Numbered from the stretch's first letter, positions 1 to 8,367 are shown. The stretch: DNA of 27,882 bases from an uncultured Odoribacter sp. (GCA_905193145.1 CAJJNP010000024.1:1-27882), one strand, 5' to 3'. The notes: a model not told the origin generated them from the letters alone. A program made the numbers and translations.

Positions 1-308
1 CAAACTAAGGAAAAACGAACCCAACCCCACAACCGTTAACATACTGGCAATTATGCGAACCATAACCTATGCTATTATTGATTAAAAAAACGCCAGCCGC
101 ACCCTTCCTGCCCGTCCACATCAGCGACATGGCAGAAAAATCAATCGAATATAAAACAGAAAGATAGAAAAGGGGGAAATTTACATAAATCCAGAGAACC
201 AATATACGCATACCATCCCACTGAAGTTGTAGGACGAAGCTTTCAAATGGAAAGATGCGAAACTTATGCCTGTTCTCTTAGTCATGTTAATGTGATTTTT
301 TCAAGGTG

Positions 309-340
309 CAAAGATACGCATTAAAAAACAAGATTCCCAA
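309..340 (-). promoter_or_regulatory. Bacteroidetes-type promoter reading left
   Basis: On the minus strand a -7 element TATCTTTG lies at 309-316 and a TTGG -33 candidate at 337-340, with a 20-nt spacer. This fits the Bacteroides primary sigma factor consensus. It would drive transcription toward the left edge, giving a leader of at least 90 nt before any credible start codon. Confidence 0.5.
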
Positions 341-407
341 CCAAACAACCCACAATATTTTCTAAATATCACTAAAACAAATATGCAGATTTCAACAACG
401 GAATCTT

Positions 408-415
408 TATCTTTG
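408..415 (+). promoter_or_regulatory. -7 promoter element for the PHP phosphodiesterase gene
   Basis: TATCTTTG matches the Bacteroides -7 consensus TAnnTTTG. Transcription would begin near 421, leaving a leader of only about 15 nt before the ATG at 436. No clear TTTG -33 box is present at the expected distance. Confidence 0.5.
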
Positions 416-435
416 CAGACTACAAGCAAGGATAT

Positions 436-1461
436 ATGGCGGACAAAATACAAAACAGAAAAAAGGATGTGTACGAACTGACACACTTGAATCATCTCTT
501 TATCAGAAATGAAATAACGATACCCGGATTTGACGGTTATCAAATCTTGAAATGCGATTTCCACACGCACACCGTCTTTTCCGATGGTCTCGTATGGCCC
601 GACGGACGCATTTATGAAGCCTGGCAAGACGGACTGGATGCTGTAGCAATCACCGACCACATCGAACACAGAATCAACAAAGAATGGCTGAACGGCGACT
701 TGAACGAATCCTATAAAATCGCCAGCCGCGCAGCCGACGACATGGATTTTATTGTCATTCCCGGAGTTGAAATAACCCGCGACAAACCGCTGGGCCATCT
801 GAATGCCCTATTTCTGCAAGATGCCAACCTGCTGGAAAAAGAAGACCCCATGGATTCCATCGCCGAAGCCCGCAAACAAGGAGCTTTCATTATCTGGAAC
901 CATCCCGGCTGGCCGGACCACCGTGTCTCCCTATATCCCATCCACGAACAACTGCTTGCCGATAATACCATCCACGGCATAGAAATCATGAACTATAAAG
1001 ACTTCTATCCGCAAGCCATCCATTGGTGCGCTTCGTTCAAAAAAGCGTTCATTGCCGCCACCGACATCCACTGCACCACCTTAAGCGTCTACAGAAATCA
1101 CCTGCGTCCCCTCACCTTGGTGTTTGCAAAAGAAAAAAGTCTCGCAGGAATTCGCGAAGCCCTGTTTGCCGGACGCACCGTTGCTCTATTCGACGGCACC
1201 CTCGCAGGCCAAGAAAACATCTTATCGCCTTTGGTAAAATCCTGCCTGAAAACAAAACCCATGAAAAATTCATGTATGGCAATAACAAACCAATCAGACC
1301 TTCCTTTTCAAATCACCGGTGCAGACCAGCACTATCTTTTACCGGAAAGGAAAACAGTCATCATCATGTTGCCACCGGACAACCTCCTCACCTTCGAAAA
1401 CTGCCTGATTGATACAGACCGCACACTATCCATCCCCGTCGATGAATTACCATTTCAGTAA
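436..1461 (+). CDS. PHP-domain metal-dependent phosphodiesterase (Sb-PDE-like)
   Basis: A 341-residue protein of the PHP (polymerase and histidinol phosphatase) superfamily, predicted to hydrolyse phosphoesters with a multinuclear metal site. Visible metal ligands are H43 and H45 (CDFHTHTVFSDG), D50, D74-H75 (ITDH), E112, H121, H156 (WNHPGW) and D210/H212 (ATDIHC). The PHP core covers about residues 38-255 and the last 85 residues form a variable tail. It most resembles the Sb-PDE-type phosphodiesterases that are common in Bacteroides. As I recall, many of those have a signal peptide; this one starts with a charged segment and should be cytoplasmic. The ATG at 436 lies just downstream of a -7 element, which supports this start. 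It is a single-gene unit followed by a hairpin terminator. The natural substrate is unknown. Confidence 0.8.
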   Translation: MADKIQNRKKDVYELTHLNHLFIRNEITIPGFDGYQILKCDFHTHTVFSDGLVWPDGRIYEAWQDGLDAVAITDHIEHRINKEWLNGDLNESYKIASRAADDMDFIVIPGVEITRDKPLGHLNALFLQDANLLEKEDPMDSIAEARKQGAFIIWNHPGWPDHRVSLYPIHEQLLADNTIHGIEIMNYKDFYPQAIHWCASFKKAFIAATDIHCTTLSVYRNHLRPLTLVFAKEKSLAGIREALFAGRTVALFDGTLAGQENILSPLVKSCLKTKPMKNSCMAITNQSDLPFQITGADQHYLLPERKTVIIMLPPDNLLTFENCLIDTDRTLSIPVDELPFQ

Positions 1462-1467
1462 AATAAC

Positions 1468-1502
1468 AATGCCGGAAGTGAATCCCTCCGGCATTGCCTT
1501 TA
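1468..1502 (+). terminator. Hairpin terminator after the PHP gene, probably bidirectional
   Basis: Perfect 9-bp arms AATGCCGGA (1468-1476) and TCCGGCATT (1487-1495) with a 10-nt loop are followed by a T-rich stretch. On the minus strand the same hairpin is followed by GTTATTTT, so it could also stop the convergent cobalamin operon. Confidence 0.75.
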
Positions 1503-1515
1503 TTACAATATAACG

Positions 1516-1539
1516 AATAGGGCAATCACAGCCCTTATT
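1516..1539 (-). terminator. Second hairpin at the 3' end of the cobalamin operon
   Basis: AATAGGGC (1516-1523) pairs with GCCCTTATT (1531-1539), with one bulged base. It lies directly beyond the stop codon at 1544, where a terminator for the leftward operon would be expected. Confidence 0.45.
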
Positions 1540-1543
1540 CTAT

Positions 1544-2287
1544 TTAATTCATTGGAGCAGCCTCCAGCAAATCCGGACGAGGATTTACGTTTACATGAGA
1601 CGAATTAATGGTTGAAAAAGTCCATGCATCCCAAGAATTATTTTGCAATTTCTGACTACTTGCTGCATAGTTTGAATAAGAGAAAGAAGCAGGTACGTTT
1701 ACTCCCGGAGTACCAACCCAATAGGAAGCATACGCTTTATACCAGCCTCCCATCCACAAATCCGCTGCATCAGCAGTTTTCATTTCATCAAAATCATCCC
1801 CTGTATTTTCCCAATAAACACCATCAACAAAATCAGCTTCTGTCAAAGTCAAAGAGGCATTGCTTACCGTAATATGTCCGTCTCCATTGCCATCATAACC
1901 GAACCCTTTGATTACTACTTGACCCCACGATTCAGCAAGCACTACATACAAACGAGAATCTTGTTTCGCCACAGCCTTTATCATATCCAATCCCACTGCA
2001 CTACCGCTCCATCTATATCCCCAAGCCAAAAAACGAACGGAAGTCGCACTTCCTGCCGCTTCTGCCCATTGAATGGAAAGTACAGAACGGTTTTCTCCGG
2101 CACCGGTCCAATTGACAATATCATCAATTGTTGATACCTTTTGTCCGTTTGCACTTTTCATTTCGGGAACAACGGTTTCCTTGATAACGGCATTTTCAGG
2201 TTCTACAAAATTATATGCCTCTTCATTACAAGACACCATCATGCCTGCAAACAGGCACATTACAAATAAACAAAATAGCTTTTTCAT
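1544..2287 (-). CDS. Surface lipoprotein with a single 'IQW/GYRW' domain, possible corrinoid-binding accessory
   Basis: A 247-residue lipoprotein. The signal peptide is followed by a lipobox ending at C20 (MMVSC) and then NEE, acidic residues that fit export to the Bacteroides cell surface. From about residue 55 it carries a domain with the landmarks NWTGAGEN, SIQW, AWGYRW, a Ca-loop-like GYDGNGDG, WMGGWYKAY and SWDAWTF. The same landmarks occur in order in the C-terminal half of the lipoprotein at 3822-4865, so the two are paralogues. It is the last gene of the riboswitch-led operon, 10 nt from the gene upstream. By position it could be a B12-binding accessory such as the BtuH class, but I cannot confirm that family from sequence alone. 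Confidence 0.75.
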   Translation of the reverse strand: MKKLFCLFVMCLFAGMMVSCNEEAYNFVEPENAVIKETVVPEMKSANGQKVSTIDDIVNWTGAGENRSVLSIQWAEAAGSATSVRFLAWGYRWSGSAVGLDMIKAVAKQDSRLYVVLAESWGQVVIKGFGYDGNGDGHITVSNASLTLTEADFVDGVYWENTGDDFDEMKTADAADLWMGGWYKAYASYWVGTPGVNVPASFSYSNYAASSQKLQNNSWDAWTFSTINSSHVNVNPRPDLLEAAPMN

Positions 2288-2297
2288 GATTCAAATT

Positions 2298-3767
2298 TTA
2301 ATTATTATACTTCTCAATATTAAAGAAATTATGTGTGAAATAAACGTTAGCCGGATAATCCAAATAACCGGCATAGTCATAAGACAGTCTGTGCTGTACA
2401 GTCAATCTACCGGAATTAGGACTTACAGCCCATTTGAAATTAAACACGGAAATATGATTCCGATGGCGATAACCACCAAATCCCATCAAGGTATTCAAAT
2501 ACACTTCTCCTGTTACAGGATCAACGGCGCAAGTATTGTATGCCTGAAAATTAGGACTATTGTAGTAATCTTCCGAATCAGGTATGTAATGGTATCTTTT
2601 TACATCCATAGCTTGAGCTGTTTGATTCATGCCAAATATATGACACCAGATTTCCGTCTTGGTTGCGCTCATATAGATGGTATCCCCCTTTGCCGTAATA
2701 TGAGGTGCTGCCGCCTGGCTGCTCGCCGGATTACGTTTCAATAATTGAGCAGCTTTACCTTTTAATGTATGGGCATCTATAATTTCGTATGTATCCGGAT
2801 CCACCTTGGAGATTGTACCGGTTTCGTCCGATACCCACAATTTCCCGTCTGACGAAGGAATAATTCCGGATACCAAACCTTTAAAACGTATCTTGTGAGA
2901 AACTTTTGTAGCCCCCTTCTCTATCACCATGACAGCAGAATTCTGTTTATATGTTGAAAACACCTTATTGTGAGCCACAGCCATTGTATTCCAGTGGGCT
3001 CCTTCAGAACCTTCCACAAAAGTCATCGTACTGTCAGAAAGACGGAACACACTGATTCCTTTAGCATTACGCATATAAATGTCATCCTTGCCCAAAACGG
3101 AAATATGTGTCGGCTGGTTTATCTGATCCTCAGGGAATGAATAACGTAGTTCTTCTTTCAATGTCTCGGCATTCAGAATCGTAAGCCCCCCATAATTTCC
3201 GGGAATATCACTCTGCTGTGATACGATATATATCTTATTGTCATGAATAAACATATCTTCTGTCAAAGAAAACAGAGTCTTTTTATTCACAGCTCGGTAG
3301 GCATTCGGAGTGATTTCACCTTCCGGACTGATATAAATCAGCGAACCGTGTGTAGCAATCAGCCCTTCATTCAAAATAAAGGTTCCATGCTTATACTTTC
3401 CTTCGCGTACAACAATATCAGCTTTCTGTGTAAAGGCAGTGTCCGCATTGCTTACGGTTAAAGCCAAATTATATTTGCCGCTTCTATCCGTTTTGAATAC
3501 GTAGATAGAGTCTGTTGAAACCTCAGTTTCGTTTACAGCCCATTTAAAAGCTGTAGCAGGAGAATTTGCATTCAGTGCTGCCCGGAATACAAGCGAATCC
3601 GTCAACTCCATAGTGAAATTTCCGTTCCCCATCGTTGTAATCGACAAGCCGGTTGATGGAGATACCTGCTCGGTTATGTACGTATTGTAAATATTATCAT
3701 CCGAACAAGATGACAACAGTCCGGCAAATACACCGAACAACAGAACTAAATAATTTGATTTTTTCAT
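2298..3767 (-). CDS. Surface lipoprotein: PKD-like domain plus BtuG/DUF5074-like beta-propeller
   Basis: A 489-residue lipoprotein with a lipobox at C21 (LLSSC) followed by SDDN, a typical surface-export signal. Residues about 35-120 form a PKD/Ig-like domain (VSTDSIYVFKTDRSGKY...). From about residue 125 to the C-terminus is a repetitive beta-rich region beginning GTFILNEGL, with repeated strand patterns such as LTILNAETL and LWVSDETGTISKVDPDTYEI. This is typical of the YncE/DUF5074 propellers used by BtuG-type proteins. The opening 'LNEGL' is shared with the protein at 6925. It is the fourth gene of the operon, 54 nt downstream of the previous one. The likely role is corrinoid capture or receptor-lid function at the cell surface. 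That assignment rests on operon context and resemblance; no ligand residues can be identified. Confidence 0.75.
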   Translation of the reverse strand: MKKSNYLVLLFGVFAGLLSSCSDDNIYNTYITEQVSPSTGLSITTMGNGNFTMELTDSLVFRAALNANSPATAFKWAVNETEVSTDSIYVFKTDRSGKYNLALTVSNADTAFTQKADIVVREGKYKHGTFILNEGLIATHGSLIYISPEGEITPNAYRAVNKKTLFSLTEDMFIHDNKIYIVSQQSDIPGNYGGLTILNAETLKEELRYSFPEDQINQPTHISVLGKDDIYMRNAKGISVFRLSDSTMTFVEGSEGAHWNTMAVAHNKVFSTYKQNSAVMVIEKGATKVSHKIRFKGLVSGIIPSSDGKLWVSDETGTISKVDPDTYEIIDAHTLKGKAAQLLKRNPASSQAAAPHITAKGDTIYMSATKTEIWCHIFGMNQTAQAMDVKRYHYIPDSEDYYNSPNFQAYNTCAVDPVTGEVYLNTLMGFGGYRHRNHISVFNFKWAVSPNSGRLTVQHRLSYDYAGYLDYPANVYFTHNFFNIEKYNN

Positions 3768-3821
3768 TTTGATTAATTAATTAATTGATTTTATATTCGA
3801 TTGTCAACAATCATTTCATCG

Positions 3822-4865
3822 TTATTTATCTGCGGCCTTCAGCAAGCGCGGTATCGGGAGGAGATTCTCTTTTGTTTCGTAGTTGATAGGCGAAAAAGTC
3901 CAGGCATCCCAAGAGTGATGCTCTAATAACCTACCGCTTGCATAGAACTGAGAATAGGAATACTCCTCAGACACCAACACAGCCTCCCCTGCTCCCAACC
4001 AATAGCTTGGATAAGCCGTGTACCAACCGCCCATCCACCAGTCGCCTTCGCTCAACACTTCAAACTCTTCTACGCTTTCACCGAATTTCTGCACATATAC
4101 ACCTTCACTGAAATTCTTTTCCGTCAATTCAAGCGGCTTCATTTCACGCTCACTGTCTTTGTATCCCTTGTTGCGGATATGTATCTTGCCGTCGCCGTTC
4201 CCATCGTAACCAAATCCTTTAATAGCCGTGCCCCAACCATCGGTGGCTACTATCACAAACAGACGGGCATCATTCTTGGCAATGGCTCGAACCATTGTCT
4301 CGCCGGTTACATTCGGCTCAGCTCCCCAACGGTATCCCCAGGCTCTGAAAAATACATCCTCGTCTTTCGGATGCAACAAATCTTCCGTCCCGGCACTCAC
4401 CCACTGGATTGCCAATACCGCTTCGTTGGCTCCGCTGCCGGTCCAATTTGTGATGTCTCCGATTCTGAAACCATTCATCACACGAATGTCCAGACTGTCC
4501 GAACCACTGCCCAAATCATTGGTTGCCGTCACTTTCAAACGATAGGTCCCCTCCTGCTGCGAAGAGAAAACATACAGGGTGTCTGCCGACACTTCTACTC
4601 CATCCAGATACCATTGCAAACGAGCATGGGAACTGTGTATAATATTTGCACGCAAACGCACCTCCTGACCGGGCAACACCGCCTCTTTCCACGTCAGATT
4701 CAAAATAGACACTTCTGCCGCCACCGTATCCGGAGCCATAGGCCCGGGGGGTTCCGTGCCATTCCCTCCCTGTGGCAATACCGGCTCATCTTCTCCGCTC
4801 TCCGAACAAGCAGCCACTCCCGCCGCCAGACAAAGAACGGCTACATAAAACAAATGCTTCTTCAT
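3822..4865 (-). CDS. Surface lipoprotein: PKD-like domain plus 'IQW/GYRW' domain
   Basis: A 347-residue lipoprotein with a lipobox at C20 (GVAAC) followed by SESGEDEP. After a Gly/Pro-rich linker (GGNGTEPPGP) comes a PKD-like domain (about 50-132) containing VSADTLYVFSSQQEGTY, closely matching the N-terminal domain of the 489-residue protein. The rest (about 133-347) matches the short lipoprotein at 1544-2287: NWTGSGAN, AIQW, AWGYRW, GYDGNGDG, WMGGWYTAY and SWDAWTF. It thus combines modules found separately in its two downstream neighbours. It lies 23 nt after the TonB receptor gene, so it is probably co-translated from the same mRNA. A role in surface binding of cobalamin is inferred only from context. 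Confidence 0.75.
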   Translation of the reverse strand: MKKHLFYVAVLCLAAGVAACSESGEDEPVLPQGGNGTEPPGPMAPDTVAAEVSILNLTWKEAVLPGQEVRLRANIIHSSHARLQWYLDGVEVSADTLYVFSSQQEGTYRLKVTATNDLGSGSDSLDIRVMNGFRIGDITNWTGSGANEAVLAIQWVSAGTEDLLHPKDEDVFFRAWGYRWGAEPNVTGETMVRAIAKNDARLFVIVATDGWGTAIKGFGYDGNGDGKIHIRNKGYKDSEREMKPLELTEKNFSEGVYVQKFGESVEEFEVLSEGDWWMGGWYTAYPSYWLGAGEAVLVSEEYSYSQFYASGRLLEHHSWDAWTFSPINYETKENLLPIPRLLKAADK

Positions 4866-4888
4866 AATTTATTTATCAGTTAAACATA

Positions 4889-6913
4889 TCAAAATTCCCA
4901 CATCATCGAAAACAGACAATTGCGCAAAGGCATCGGATAATACTGAGTCGACTCGTAATATTTGTCGAACAGGTTGTCCACCCGCAACTGCGGTGTGATG
5001 CGCATTCCGTTGCGAAAGCGATAGCCGTAACCGGCAGTCAGATTATGTACGGGATAAGGATCAGTGGCATACGCTTCGTCCGTGGTGATGAAACGCCGTC
5101 CGATGTAAGTGATCTGCCAGGAGAAAAAAGCCCCCTTCCATTCTGCCGCCGCACGCAAATTCCATTTGAATCTCGGCACATAAGGAATCTGTTTCAGATA
5201 CGAGCCGTCGTCCACATGCTTTTTCTTGCGGGTGCGCGACTGCGACCAACTGAAATTGCCGGAACCCGTAAAACGCCATGCTCCCGGAGTATAGGTCAGT
5301 TTGCCGTATAATTCCGTCCCCACCGACCGCACATTGCGGTGGTTTTGCGGTGTCCATATCCATTGGTTGCCATCTTTCGGCAACCACAATATCCAATCAT
5401 CGATATACATCAGATAACCCGCAGCCTCTGCATCAAAAGACCATTGCCGGTTGAAATCCTTGCGATAAGATACCGCCATATCATACGAATAGCCTTTTTC
5501 AGGACGTACATCCGGATTTCCTCCCGGTCTCCAATAAAGGTCGTTCATGCTCGGAAACCGGTAGTTATATGCCACACTTCCCTTCACCTGCAGCTCATGC
5601 CCCAACAAATTCGCCACCACTCCCAACGCTCCCGTCGATACTCCCCGGCTGTCATTCTGTTCGAACATATACTGTCCGTTCACAGCCAGCCATGCCACAG
5701 GCGACCATTGTACGGCTGCCTGCAACGACACCACATTGCGACGCGCGACTACCGGAGGCTCCACCTCCGGTATGTCGTAAATCACGTCGCCCAACACATA
5801 CTTAGAAGAATCTATATCCATATAGCTGCTCACCCGCACCCGGTCGTAACCATAGGTGACTGTCACATCCGCTACCAAATTGTCGCAGGGCGCAACGGAA
5901 TAATCCGCCACCGCCTGCCATGTCTGCGATTTATTGCGGTTTTCTTCCGGGTCGAACAAACCGCCTTCATACCATTTGTCATAATTCTGCCTGTAATACA
6001 ACCATGCAGCCTTCAAATGCAGGGCATGAATCCCTTTGGCAAAATCCAATCCGGCATACGCCCGGGCATTTACCTCCCATTGCTTCTCGTGTGATGTATT
6101 CACCAGCCCCAACGGTTGCGGCAACATGCGGGAATTTTCCTGATACCATCCTACGGCCGTCAGACGCGTATAGGGCGACAGACGAAAATAAGCCTCCTGC
6201 ATAGCCGCCCACTGCGTATAGCGTGCATCCTGCCGTTTCTCTCGGAAAGGCACATTTGTCAAAATCTTGTTGATATAAGTATAGTCGTTGTCCGAATGCT
6301 GATAGTAGTAGCGTGTCTTAAAGCTCGCCCGGGAAGTGCCGATATTCACCTGTCCGCCTCCCGTATGCGTGCCGTAAGAGCCGACCTCTCCCAACACCTT
6401 GCCGCTGACACCCCGCTGCCACACCGGATCCGTGAAAAAATTCACACTCCCGCCGATGGCTCCCGTACCGTTTTTCACATGGCTGCTACCATAATACAAA
6501 CTGATATTGTCGGTGAAAAACACCGGTATCTGCGAAAAATCAAAAGTTCCCGACATCGGCGGCGTAATGTTGATTCCGTTCCAATTGACCCGGGTCTGCG
6601 AAGCACCGGCACCCCGGAATGAAGCGGTTGACAAAGCTCCCATCCCCAGACTCTTAATATACACGGATGTATAATCGGTCAGCAACTCGGCCATCGAGCG
6701 GGTCTTGTTAGCCTGAATGATTTCAGGGTCAATACGACTGACTCTCGCACCGGCATTGGCTTCATTGGCATGCTGTATACGCCGGCGCACCACCTGCACC
6801 GTATCCAACACTCCATACATGGCAATGGAATCGCGCCCCTGCGCCGACACCGGCCGAACGTCGCACAACAGCAACACCAGCAACAACCCTCCCATACTGC
6901 AAAATCCTCTCAT
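4889..6913 (-). CDS. btuB: BtuB-like TonB-dependent outer-membrane receptor
   Basis: A 674-residue TonB-dependent receptor. A signal peptide of about 24 residues ends near PVSAQ. Next come a probable TonB-box region (DTVQVV, about 37-42), a plug domain (about 60-165, with SFRGAGASQTRVNWNGINI and GTGAIGGSVNFF), and a beta-barrel that ends in an aromatic residue (MMWEF). There is no N-terminal carboxypeptidase-like domain, which sets it apart from SusC receptors and brings it closer to vitamin/siderophore receptors of the BtuB type. It lies 11 nt after the BtuG-like gene and under a cobalamin riboswitch, so import of cobalamin or other corrinoids is the best reading. The exact corrinoid preference cannot be told from sequence. 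Confidence 0.85.
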   Translation of the reverse strand: MRGFCSMGGLLLVLLLCDVRPVSAQGRDSIAMYGVLDTVQVVRRRIQHANEANAGARVSRIDPEIIQANKTRSMAELLTDYTSVYIKSLGMGALSTASFRGAGASQTRVNWNGINITPPMSGTFDFSQIPVFFTDNISLYYGSSHVKNGTGAIGGSVNFFTDPVWQRGVSGKVLGEVGSYGTHTGGGQVNIGTSRASFKTRYYYQHSDNDYTYINKILTNVPFREKRQDARYTQWAAMQEAYFRLSPYTRLTAVGWYQENSRMLPQPLGLVNTSHEKQWEVNARAYAGLDFAKGIHALHLKAAWLYYRQNYDKWYEGGLFDPEENRNKSQTWQAVADYSVAPCDNLVADVTVTYGYDRVRVSSYMDIDSSKYVLGDVIYDIPEVEPPVVARRNVVSLQAAVQWSPVAWLAVNGQYMFEQNDSRGVSTGALGVVANLLGHELQVKGSVAYNYRFPSMNDLYWRPGGNPDVRPEKGYSYDMAVSYRKDFNRQWSFDAEAAGYLMYIDDWILWLPKDGNQWIWTPQNHRNVRSVGTELYGKLTYTPGAWRFTGSGNFSWSQSRTRKKKHVDDGSYLKQIPYVPRFKWNLRAAAEWKGAFFSWQITYIGRRFITTDEAYATDPYPVHNLTAGYGYRFRNGMRITPQLRVDNLFDKYYESTQYYPMPLRNCLFSMMWEF

Positions 6914-6924
6914 AATATATCTGA

Positions 6925-8076
6925 TTAATATTCATATCCCGGAAAATATACCTGGCTCGGATAGACTCCCACCCGATAGCTGTCCACCCGTCCGTCTTCC
7001 CGATAACAACGGACATAACCACGCTGTGCTGTATAATCCAGACAGTCGCACAAGTAGACATCACCGGTGGGACCTACGGCAAATCCGTACATCATCCCCA
7101 CGCCCGGCAAATCACGATAGCGTTCGAACATCCCCGTATCCACATTCAGACGGAAGACACTCTGCTGCTCGTACGCACCCTGACTGTTCGGCACCTCCGA
7201 ACGGGTGGCAGCATTGAAATAAATCCACGTCCCTGTCGGGTCGATATCCGTACGATTGTAGTTGATATACCCCAAGGCACCCACCGTTCCCTCCGGCAGC
7301 TCTTCACCCAGGGGCAGTTCATATTTTTTCACCACCCGTTCGCGCAGCGGGTCGATACATGCCAGAACAATACCGACAACCTTACCGCCCTGCTTGCGAT
7401 TCATCAACGCCCACAGCTTGCCGTGCTTGTCCTTCAGCATCCGGCAGGTCTTGGTATACTCTTCATTATATACATCCCGCAACAACCGGGCCTCCTCTTT
7501 CACAATGCGGTTGGCATCAAACACCAGCAGACCGCGTGATGTCATTCCGAAAATCTTATTCTCGGCACCAATCAGATATTCAATCCATGCCGGAACGGAA
7601 ATATATTCCAAGGGCTCGCCATACGGCTCGACGGTACGTATCCTCACCAGCTGATTGCGCAAATCCGACACGACGGCTTCCGTAGGGGACACCGGCACAA
7701 TCTGCCGCGGATAACCCGCCTGCTTGTATAATATCGTACCTAACGAACGGAATGTCACCGGATCCAAGATTTCCACTTTCTTAGAGTTGTTCATGGCCAC
7801 GAAATACTTTCCGTTAATCAACGTCACGGACTGTGCCACATCTCCCATCGGACGATGGTTGACATCCTGAAAAGCATCCACCACAACGGTACTGTCCCGA
7901 TATACGACAGAGAGCGCACCCGCATTGGTGTTCAATAATCCCTCGTTGAGCACCAGACACTCAATCGGAGCGTCTTTCAACGAACCACCCGGATAAAGTC
8001 CCGGTTTATCACATGCAGAAAACAATGTCCCGAACAGGACGGCGGACAGAAAACAAAAAAGCCTTTTCAATGACAT
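6925..8076 (-). CDS. btuG: BtuG-like surface lipoprotein with beta-propeller (DUF5074/YncE-like)
   Basis: A 383-residue lipoprotein and first gene of the riboswitch operon. I choose the ATG at 8076 (MSLKRLFCF...) over an in-frame TTG three codons upstream because it gives a proper signal peptide with a lipobox at C22 (FSAC). The mature protein begins CDKPGLYPGG and then shows beta-propeller-type repeats from LVLNEGL onward (for example VEILDPVTFRSLGT and YFNAATRSEVPNSQG). In Bacteroides, BtuG proteins sit on the BtuB barrel and bind cobalamin with very high affinity at the cell surface. The gene directly precedes the TonB receptor gene, as is usual for btuG-btuB pairs. The call is strong on context and fold type, but the ligand-binding residues are not identified. 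Confidence 0.8.
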   Translation of the reverse strand: MSLKRLFCFLSAVLFGTLFSACDKPGLYPGGSLKDAPIECLVLNEGLLNTNAGALSVVYRDSTVVVDAFQDVNHRPMGDVAQSVTLINGKYFVAMNNSKKVEILDPVTFRSLGTILYKQAGYPRQIVPVSPTEAVVSDLRNQLVRIRTVEPYGEPLEYISVPAWIEYLIGAENKIFGMTSRGLLVFDANRIVKEEARLLRDVYNEEYTKTCRMLKDKHGKLWALMNRKQGGKVVGIVLACIDPLRERVVKKYELPLGEELPEGTVGALGYINYNRTDIDPTGTWIYFNAATRSEVPNSQGAYEQQSVFRLNVDTGMFERYRDLPGVGMMYGFAVGPTGDVYLCDCLDYTAQRGYVRCYREDGRVDSYRVGVYPSQVYFPGYEY

Positions 8077-8116
8077 ATCAATCAAAATTTGTCAAGGAAA
8101 AAGCACAGAATAGTCA

Positions 8117-8145
8117 CAAAGATACAAGCCTACCGACTGATTCAA
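8117..8145 (-). promoter_or_regulatory. Possible internal promoter between riboswitch and btuG
   Basis: The minus strand carries TATCTTTG (8117-8124) with a TTG (8143-8145) 18 nt upstream, the same spacing as the promoter of the second riboswitch. It lies downstream of the aptamer, so transcripts started here would escape B12 control. Activity is unproven. Confidence 0.35.
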
Positions 8146-8168
8146 CGTTCGCCTTCCCCTTGAACGTT
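8144..8168 (-). other. Hairpin in the leader between aptamer and btuG start
   Basis: The perfect 7-bp inverted repeat AACGTTC / GAACGTT encloses an 11-nt loop. No T-run follows, so it is not a classic terminator. It could be part of the riboswitch expression platform. Confidence 0.4.
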
Positions 8169-8176
8169 AAACAAAA

Positions 8177-8362
8177 ATGTCAATGGCAGGTCTTCTGACT
8201 CGTTTCCCTTTCCGGCTTCCTTCCCATCCCGACATGCCGGAACAGTGGACAACGATTACCGAAAAGGTTACAGAAACTCACAGCAGTGGATCTGTTCCGG
8301 ACTCTCACCGGATTCCCTTTTCATCCGGATACCGACAGTTGATAGTCGGTCCGGAACCAAGA
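8177..8362 (-). promoter_or_regulatory. Cobalamin riboswitch controlling the btuG-btuB operon
   Basis: Read on the minus strand, the conserved cobalamin aptamer landmarks appear in order: AAAGGGAATCCGGTGAGAGT (within 8297-8320), GTCCACTG (8243-8250), GGGAAGG, and GTCAGAAGACCTGCC (8185-8199). The aptamer begins about 6 nt after a -7 box and ends about 100 nt before the btuG start codon. By family behaviour, bound cobalamin lowers expression of the uptake operon. Confidence 0.93.
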
Positions 8363-8367
8363 CGGCG

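Larger units (their letters stand above)
1..435. other. Intergenic spacer with divergent promoters; no convincing gene
   Basis: No gene can be supported here. A 68-codon minus-strand ORF (211 to 5) starts with a hydrophobic stretch but matches nothing I recognise. The stretch carries a minus-strand promoter-like element near 309-340 and a plus-strand one at 408-415, so it probably holds the leader of a leftward gene lying outside the window as well as the promoter of the phosphodiesterase gene at 436. Confidence 0.5.

Noticed and set aside
5..211. A 68-codon minus-strand ORF with a hydrophobic start.
   Set aside because: No recognisable domain and no neighbour that supports it. It may lie in the leader of a gene beyond the left edge, so I left it as uncertain spacer.
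4179..6622. Long plus-strand ORFs (up to about 250 codons) opposite the TonB receptor and its neighbour.
   Set aside because: They are antisense shadows of G/C-rich coding DNA, with low-complexity Arg/His/Pro-rich translations and no domain signals.
8144..8168. Hairpin AACGTTC/GAACGTT considered as a transcription terminator of the btu riboswitch.
   Set aside because: There is no T-run after the stem on the transcribed strand, so it was listed only as a leader hairpin of unknown role.
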